14,332 bases of DNA, taken from Scatomorpha stercorigallinarum (GTDB lineage Bacteria; Bacillota; Clostridia; Oscillospirales; Oscillospiraceae). This document shows, piece by piece, positions 6,868 through 11,663 of this stretch; within the stretch, counting starts at the first letter, position 1, and each line of letters opens with the position of its first letter. The position numbers were made by a program, and so were the translations under genes. The stretch lies in assembly GCA_944387865.1 (NCBI GenBank), contig CALXGN010000028.1, positions 1 to 14,332 on the forward strand, in the 5' to 3' direction. The notes beneath the pieces are model-generated. The model saw nothing but the letters and a program-made list of their open reading frames with translations, was not told the DNA's origin and did no database searches.

Positions 6868-8457
6868 ATGTTCAAGGCCCTTATGAGAGTGCAGATCGCG
6901 AGCGTCATCGCCTCGCTGATGCGCTCGTCGAAAGGCAATGAGAAGCGCTCTGCGGCGAGCATGGCGCTCATCGCTTTGCTGTTCGTCTTTGTCATCGGCG
7001 TGCTGGCCTTCGCCGTCGGCATCACGTTCTACGTGCTGGCCGGGCCGCTGAACGAGGCCGGCCTGGCCTGGTTCTACTTCGCCATGGCCGCGCTTACGGC
7101 CTTCGCGCTGTGCTTCATCGGCAGCGTGTTCACCGCGCAGCAGCAGCTCTTCTCCGCCCGCGACAACGAACTGCTGCTGGCCATGCCGGTGCCCCCGCGC
7201 AGCATACTCGGCTCGCGCATGGTGATGCTGCTGCTCATCAACTACGCCCTTGAGCTCATCGTACTGCTGCCGGCATACATCGTCTGGGGCGTGCAGATAG
7301 GCTTTTCCGCCGCGGGAGTTATAGCCGCCGCGGCCGGCGCGCTGCTGCTGCCGCTGCTCGTCATGTGCTTCACCTGCCTCTTCGCGTGGATACTCGCCGC
7401 GATAAGCTCACGGATGCGCAACAAGACCATCATTACGATGGTGCTCTACCTCATCTTCCTCGCGGCCTACTTCTATGTGTACATGAACATGAACGACCTG
7501 CTCACGTCGCTCATCGCAAACGGCGCCGAGGTGGCCGGGGCGTTGTCTGCGGTCTACCCCGCCTACGCCTTCGGCCAGGCCATCGCGGAGGGAAATTTCG
7601 TCCAGCTCGCGGGCTTTGCCGCCTGCTGCGTCGTGCCCTTCGCCATCGTCTACGCCATACTCTCGCGCGGCTTCCTCGCCGTCACCACGCGCCGCCCCTC
7701 CGCCAAAAAGCTCGTCTACCGCGAGCGCGCGCTGCGCGTGGGCTCCGTGCGCGGCGCGCTGCTGCGGCGGGAGCTGGCCCGCTTCGGCGCCAACGGCATG
7801 TACATCCTCAACGCCGCGATGGGCAGCATCCTCACCGTGGCCGCCGCCGTGGCGCTCGTCATCTACCGCGGCACGCTCATCGCGCTGCTCGAGCCGCTGC
7901 CCGCCGGCTGGACGGCGGCGCTCATGGCCGTCGCGCTCTGCTTCCTCTGCGCCACGGACGTCATCAGCGCGCCCAGCATCTCGCTGGAGGGCAAGACGCT
8001 CTGGCTGCTCAAGAGTCTGCCCGTCGAAGCGCGCGCCATACTCATGAGCAAGGTGGAGCTGCACCTCGTCATCGCCCTGCCGCCCACGCTCATCGCCTCC
8101 GCCTGCTGCGTCATAGCGCTGCCCCTCACGGCGGCCGAGGCCGCGGCGGTCGTGCTGCTGCCCGCGCTGATGTGCGTTTTCGGCGCGCTGCTGGGCGTGG
8201 TGGCCAACCTGCGCTTCCCCAAATTCGACTACATCAACGAGACCGCCGTCGTCAAGAACAGCGCCTCCGTGATGATAGCCATGTTCGGCTCCTGGGCCGT
8301 GCTGGCCGCGCCGGCGATACTCTATTTCGTCTTGCTGGACGGCCTTGTCGGCCTCACCGCCTATCTCTACATCTGCGCCGCCGCCCTCGCCGCCGCCTGC
8401 GCGGCCATGTACGCCTATCTGGGCCGCGGCGGCTCGCGGAGGTTTGAAAACCTGTAA
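6868..8457 (+). CDS. ABC-2-type transporter permease
   Basis: Encodes a 529-residue, very hydrophobic membrane protein with roughly ten to twelve transmembrane segments. Two halves can be seen, each with a short amphipathic loop of similar pattern. The first, FSARDNELLLAMPVPPRSIL, occurs in the first half; the second, SLEGKTLWLLKSLPVEARAIL, in the second half. Such loops are characteristic of large clostridial ABC exporters and probably contact the ATPase. A basic cytosolic stretch (TTRRPSAKKLVYRERALR) sits between the halves. The GGAGGAG site is inside the end of the ATPase gene, so the two are cotranscribed. Direction is probably export; the substrate is unknown. With a YtrA-type regulator nearby, an antimicrobial-peptide or envelope role is conceivable but unproven. 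Confidence 0.9.
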   Translation: MFKALMRVQIASVIASLMRSSKGNEKRSAASMALIALLFVFVIGVLAFAVGITFYVLAGPLNEAGLAWFYFAMAALTAFALCFIGSVFTAQQQLFSARDNELLLAMPVPPRSILGSRMVMLLLINYALELIVLLPAYIVWGVQIGFSAAGVIAAAAGALLLPLLVMCFTCLFAWILAAISSRMRNKTIITMVLYLIFLAAYFYVYMNMNDLLTSLIANGAEVAGALSAVYPAYAFGQAIAEGNFVQLAGFAACCVVPFAIVYAILSRGFLAVTTRRPSAKKLVYRERALRVGSVRGALLRRELARFGANGMYILNAAMGSILTVAAAVALVIYRGTLIALLEPLPAGWTAALMAVALCFLCATDVISAPSISLEGKTLWLLKSLPVEARAILMSKVELHLVIALPPTLIASACCVIALPLTAAEAAAVVLLPALMCVFGALLGVVANLRFPKFDYINETAVVKNSASVMIAMFGSWAVLAAPAILYFVLLDGLVGLTAYLYICAAALAAACAAMYAYLGRGGSRRFENL

Positions 8458-8484
8458 AAACCGCGCACAACCTGTGGCGCGCCG

Positions 8485-8512
8485 TCCCCGGCCATGATAT
8501 AATGGCCGGGGA
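8485..8512. promoter_or_regulatory. Palindrome enclosing an extended -10 box
   Basis: Perfect 11-bp arms (8485-8495 and 8502-8512) flank a 6-nt centre. The central bases form TGATATAAT, an extended -10 promoter element (TATAAT 8498-8503 with TG two positions before it). No good -35 is present at 17 bp. The hairpin could also serve as a weak terminator of the ABC operon, since CAGTTTATTAT follows it. A dual terminator/promoter or an operator over the promoter of the gene at 8542 are both possible. Confidence 0.5.
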
Positions 8513-8541
8513 CAGTTTATTATGGGAACGGAGGCGGCGCG

Positions 8542-9318
8542 ATGAAGATACCGGCAAAGTTCAAATCCCTTGACCGCTACCAGAAGGGCGTGATGCTCGC
8601 CATGGCCGCGATGATCGTCGTATTTGCGGCGCTCTACGCCTACACCACCGGCCGCGTGGGCTATAAGTACCACGGCGCCATCCTCGTCCCCTCCGAGGAA
8701 GACGGCGGCACGGTCTACTCCGGCAGGGTGCGCGGCGAGAGCGCCGAATTCACCGTGTCCGCGGACGGGACGGTGGAGTTCCGCCGCGGGGACACGCTCT
8801 ACGGCCCCTACACCGCGCGGGAGGACCCCTCCGCCGTGCCGGAGGAGCACTGGCTGAAGGAGGACATGCGCGGCGTGGAGCTGCGCTGCGGGGACGAAGT
8901 CATCTTCCGCGGCGGCGTGCTCGACTGGAAGGGTTCCTTCCTTCTTTACAACGAGGACGGGACGGCGTCCTCCGCAGGCTTCGTGGTGACGACGAACGGC
9001 GGCATGGCGATAGACGGCAGCGGGAACGTGATCGATCCGCTGGAGCCCGGCGCGAACAATGTGCTGGAGCTCATGTCCGGCCCCGAGCTCACGCACAAGG
9101 GCAATTGGTGGGGCTATTTCGCCGGCGTTATCATCTGCCTTATCACGGCGGCGTCCATCCTCTATGCGGACGAGCTGTTCCGCTGGGGTCTCTCCTTCTC
9201 GATACGCCACCCGGAGCGGGCTGAGCCCTCGGACTGGGAAATCGCCGGCCGCTATATCTCCTGGACCGCGCTGGCCGTCATGGCGCTGGCAGTGTTCATA
9301 ATAGGGCTGCGGTCATAG
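8542..9318 (+). CDS. Membrane protein of unknown function
   Basis: Encodes 258 residues that I do not recognise. A short basic N-terminus precedes a transmembrane helix (about 15-34). About 150 polar residues (41-188) follow, rich in beta-prone Gly/Glu/Asp segments such as GGTVYSGRVRGESAEF and ADGTVEFRRGDTLYGPY. Two more helices lie at about 191-209 and 238-255, with a conserved-looking loop ADELFRWGLSFSIRHPERAEPSDW between them. With the positive-inside rule the 150-residue domain would be extracytoplasmic. ATG 8542 has a GGAGG site 7 nt upstream. It is 26 nt from the acetyltransferase gene, so the two probably form one transcript. Confidence 0.85.
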   Translation: MKIPAKFKSLDRYQKGVMLAMAAMIVVFAALYAYTTGRVGYKYHGAILVPSEEDGGTVYSGRVRGESAEFTVSADGTVEFRRGDTLYGPYTAREDPSAVPEEHWLKEDMRGVELRCGDEVIFRGGVLDWKGSFLLYNEDGTASSAGFVVTTNGGMAIDGSGNVIDPLEPGANNVLELMSGPELTHKGNWWGYFAGVIICLITAASILYADELFRWGLSFSIRHPERAEPSDWEIAGRYISWTALAVMALAVFIIGLRS

Positions 9319-9344
9319 GCCGGGCCCGGAATGGAGGAAGGAAA

Positions 9345-9812
9345 ATGGACTTCAGGTTTGCCGTGCGGGAGGACACCGCGCTCATCCTGCGCTTCATAAA
9401 GGAGCTTGCCGCCTATGAAAAGCTGCTGAGCGAGGTGGTGGCGGACGAAAAGACGCTGGAAGAGTGGCTCTTCGACCGGCGGAAGGCGGAGGTGCTCTTC
9501 GTGCTGGAGGGCGGCGAGGAGGTGGGCTTCGCGCTGTTCTTCCACAATTTTTCCACCTTCCTGGGCCGGGCGGGCATTTACCTTGAGGATTTATATGTGC
9601 GCCCGGAGTTCCGCGGCCGCGGCTATGGGAAGGCCCTGCTGAAAAAGCTGGCTGCCATAGCGGTGGAACGCGGCTGCGGCAGGCTGGAATGGTGGTGCCT
9701 GGACTGGAACGAGCCCAGCATCGGCTTTTACCGCTCGCTGGGGGCCGAGGCGATGAGCGACTGGACGGTGTACCGCCTCTCCGGGGACACGCTGAAAGCC
9801 CTCGCCGAATAG
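9345..9812 (+). CDS. GNAT acetyltransferase, SSAT-like
   Basis: Encodes a 155-residue cytoplasmic N-acetyltransferase using acetyl-CoA. The acetyl-CoA pyrophosphate loop FRGRGYGKALL (89-99) follows the beta-4 strand IYLEDLYVRPE (78-88). The segment DWNEPSIGFYRSLGA (120-134) contains the conserved Asn and Tyr. The pattern LEDLYV, then WNEPSIxFY and a late WTVYRL, resembles the diamine/spermidine N1-acetyltransferase branch, so a polyamine or similar amine substrate is plausible. Length fits that branch (about 155-170). The start has GGAGGAAGGA just upstream. Likely cotranscribed with the gene at 8542; the operon is closed by the terminator at 9824. Substrate specificity cannot be fixed from sequence alone. 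Confidence 0.93.
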   Translation: MDFRFAVREDTALILRFIKELAAYEKLLSEVVADEKTLEEWLFDRRKAEVLFVLEGGEEVGFALFFHNFSTFLGRAGIYLEDLYVRPEFRGRGYGKALLKKLAAIAVERGCGRLEWWCLDWNEPSIGFYRSLGAEAMSDWTVYRLSGDTLKALAE

Positions 9813-9823
9813 CTGCAAAACGC

Positions 9824-9863
9824 AAAGGCCGCCCTCCGTCTTTTGACGGGGGGCGGCCTTTTA
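9824..9863. terminator. Bidirectional terminator between convergent genes
   Basis: A 17-bp stem (9824-9840/9845-9861) with one T-G pair and a TTTT loop is GC-rich at its core. On the plus strand it ends in TTTT after the acetyltransferase; on the minus strand TTTGCGTTTT follows for the gamma-glutamyltransferase-like gene. It starts 11 nt after one stop and ends one base from the other. Confidence 0.93.
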
Positions 9864-9864
9864 C

Positions 9865-11463
9865 TCAATATCCGGCGATGCCGCCGTCGGCCCGCGGCTC
9901 GGTGGCGCCGCAGAGGGTGCCCTCATCGTCGCGCCAGATGATCTGCCCGCGGCCGCACTCGTAGGGGTCGGCCACGGCGATCTCATGCCCGCGGCGGCGG
10001 AGCTCCTCCGCTACGGTCTCGTCAAAGCCCGGCTCGAGCTCGATGCGCTTGCCGCCCGTCCACTGCCAGCGCGGGGCGTCCAGCGCCTCCTGCGGGTTGC
10101 AGCCGAAGTCCAGCATGTTCATCACCGCCTGCACGTGGCCCTGCGGCTGCATGAAGGCGCCCATCACCCCGAAGGGGCCCACGGCGCGGCCGCCCTTCGT
10201 CAGGAAGCCGGGGATGATGGTGTGATAGGGCCGCTTGCCCGGGGCGAGGCAGTTCGCCGCGCCCTCCTCGAGCGAGAAGTTGCAGCCCCGGTCGTGGAGG
10301 GCTATGCCCGTCCCCGGCACCACGATGCCGGAGCCAAAGCCCTTGTAGTTGGACTGGATATAGGACACCATGTTGCCCTCCCCGTCCGCCGCGCAGAGAT
10401 AGACGGTGCCGCCGCAGCGCGGGTCGCCGCTCTCCGGCTCGCGGGCCGTGCCGCCGATCAGCGCGCGGCGGGAGGCGAGATAGCCCTCGTCCAGCAGCTC
10501 CGCGGGCGAAACGCGCATGGCGGCGGGGTCGGCGATGTAGCGCAGGCCGTCGGCGTAGCCGAGCTTCATCGCCTCCAGCTGGCGGTGAACATCCTCCGCC
10601 GTCCCCTTGCCCAGCTCGAGCCCGGAGAGGATGCCCAGCGTCTCCAGCACCACCAGGCCGTGGCCGTTGGGGGGCAGCTCATGGACGGTGTACCCGCGGT
10701 AGTCCACGCTCAGCGGCTGCACCCACTCGGGGTAAAACTCCGCGAGGTCCTCCGCGCGGAGCCAGCCCCCGCCGGCCCTCGAGGCGGCGTCTATCTTCCC
10801 CGCCAGGCGGCCGCGGTAAAAGCTCTCGGCGTTCGTCTCGGCGATCTCGCAAAGGCTCTCGGCGTGGCGCGGGAGGTACGCCACCTCGCCCGCGCGCGGG
10901 GCGCGGCCGTGGGGCGCGAAGGTGTCCAGCCACTCGCCGAACTCCCCGCCGCGCGCGGAGAAGGTCCGGTAGCCCTGCTCCCAGAAGCGGGCCGTCACCG
11001 GGGCCACGGGGAAGCCGTGTTCGGCGTAGTCGATGGCGGCGGAGAGCGTGTCGGCGAGCGTCAATCGGCCGAAGCGGCCGTTCAGCGCCGCCCAGGCGGC
11101 GGGTATGCCCGGCACGGTGACGGGATACCAGCCGAGGGAGGGCATCTCGCCGTATTTTTCCCGCAGGAAGGCCGCGTCGGCCAGCGCGGGGGCCGGGCCC
11201 GAGGAGTTGAGGCCGTACATCTGCCCGCCGTGCCAGACGATGGCGAAGGCGTCCCCGCCCAGGCCGTTGCTGGTGGGCTCGATGACCGTCAGGCAGGCGG
11301 CGGCGGCGAGCACGGCGTCCACGGCGTTTCCGCCGCGGCGCAGGGCGTCCAGCCCCGCCTGGGCGGCCAGCGGCTGGGACGCGCAGACCATTCCGTTCCC
11401 GGCAAAGACCACGCGCCGCCTTGAGGGGTAGCGGTAGCTCCCGGCGTCGAAAGAAAATGACAT
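9865..11463 (-). CDS. Gamma-glutamyltransferase-like Ntn hydrolase, YwrD type
   Basis: Encodes a 532-residue member of the gamma-glutamyltranspeptidase family, which self-cleaves and uses the new N-terminal Thr as nucleophile. The N-terminal motif EPTSNGLGGDAF (62-73) is typical. The predicted cleavage site is before Thr353 in CGGTVYLCAADGEGN. Later motifs are SNYKGFGSGIVVPGTGIAL (371-389), APGKRPYHTIIPGF (407-420) and GAFMQPQGHVQ (435-445). No signal peptide is seen, so it is probably cytoplasmic, unlike E. coli Ggt. His of the usual TTH is replaced by Tyr, and the Ser-Ser oxyanion pair is replaced within RPYHTIIP, as in YwrD-like or acylase-like branches. True substrate may therefore differ from glutathione. 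ATG 11463 is chosen for the GGAGGG site 5 nt upstream; an upstream in-frame ATG would cross the promoter. Confidence 0.93.
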   Translation of the reverse strand: MSFSFDAGSYRYPSRRRVVFAGNGMVCASQPLAAQAGLDALRRGGNAVDAVLAAAACLTVIEPTSNGLGGDAFAIVWHGGQMYGLNSSGPAPALADAAFLREKYGEMPSLGWYPVTVPGIPAAWAALNGRFGRLTLADTLSAAIDYAEHGFPVAPVTARFWEQGYRTFSARGGEFGEWLDTFAPHGRAPRAGEVAYLPRHAESLCEIAETNAESFYRGRLAGKIDAASRAGGGWLRAEDLAEFYPEWVQPLSVDYRGYTVHELPPNGHGLVVLETLGILSGLELGKGTAEDVHRQLEAMKLGYADGLRYIADPAAMRVSPAELLDEGYLASRRALIGGTAREPESGDPRCGGTVYLCAADGEGNMVSYIQSNYKGFGSGIVVPGTGIALHDRGCNFSLEEGAANCLAPGKRPYHTIIPGFLTKGGRAVGPFGVMGAFMQPQGHVQAVMNMLDFGCNPQEALDAPRWQWTGGKRIELEPGFDETVAEELRRRGHEIAVADPYECGRGQIIWRDDEGTLCGATEPRADGGIAGY

Positions 11464-11522
11464 GTTGTCCCTCCGTTTATCTTTATTTAGTCGAAATTTA
11501 TACAATTTCACCCGCAGTGTCA

Positions 11523-11552
11523 AGTATAGCCCCCAAAAGGGCTCCCTGTCAA
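11523..11552 (-). promoter_or_regulatory. Promoter of the gamma-glutamyltransferase-like gene
   Basis: On the minus strand a perfect -35 TTGACA (11547-11552) and -10 TATACT (11523-11528) are 18 bp apart. The start would be near 11516, about 50 nt before the ATG. A second TTGACA (11518-11523) with TATAAA (11497-11502) has only a 15-bp spacer and is less likely. The 18-bp spacer contains a small dyad (AGCCC at 11528-11532, GGGCT at 11539-11543). Confidence 0.75.
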
Positions 11553-11594
11553 CGCAATGAGCGCTTATACGTGCGCTTTTGGGCGCGATTTTTC

Positions 11595-11623
11595 TTGATT
11601 TATTCACATTTGCGCGTTATAAT
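11595..11623 (+). promoter_or_regulatory. Promoter of the fused ABC exporter
   Basis: The -35 TTGATT (11595-11600) and consensus -10 TATAAT (11618-11623) are 17 bp apart. Start near 11630 leaves a leader of about 34 nt to the TTG at 11664, or about 16 nt to the ATG at 11646. Confidence 0.82.
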
Positions 11624-11648
11624 CGCCACCGTATGAAATCGCGCTATG

Positions 11649-11654
11649 AAAGGA
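11649..11654 (+). promoter_or_regulatory. Ribosome-binding site supporting the TTG start
   Basis: AAAGGA lies 9 nt before the TTG at 11664-11666. The alternative ATG at 11646 has no purine-rich site before it, and AAAGGA would fall inside its own coding sequence. The residue run from TTG, MLTLKNITKDY, is the usual beginning of this ATPase class. Confidence 0.7.
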
Positions 11655-11663
11655 CGGTCTCCC

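Noticed and set aside
7408..9210. Minus-strand open frame of 600 codons across the permease and the 8542 gene
   Set aside because: It is rich in Arg/Gly/His/Glu, spans two well-supported plus-strand genes and their promoter region, and shows no recognisable domain.
9985..11424. Plus-strand open frame of 479 codons opposite the gamma-glutamyltransferase-like gene
   Set aside because: Compositionally biased antisense frame; the minus strand holds all family motifs and a good start.
11560..11580. Hairpin AGCGC/GCGCT followed by TTTT as a terminator
   Set aside because: The stem is only 5 bp with an 8-nt loop and sits between divergent promoters, where no transcript on the plus strand is expected to end.
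11464..11607. 48-residue N-terminal extension of the gamma-glutamyltransferase-like protein
   Set aside because: It would cover the promoter and has no ribosome-binding site; it is not a signal peptide either.
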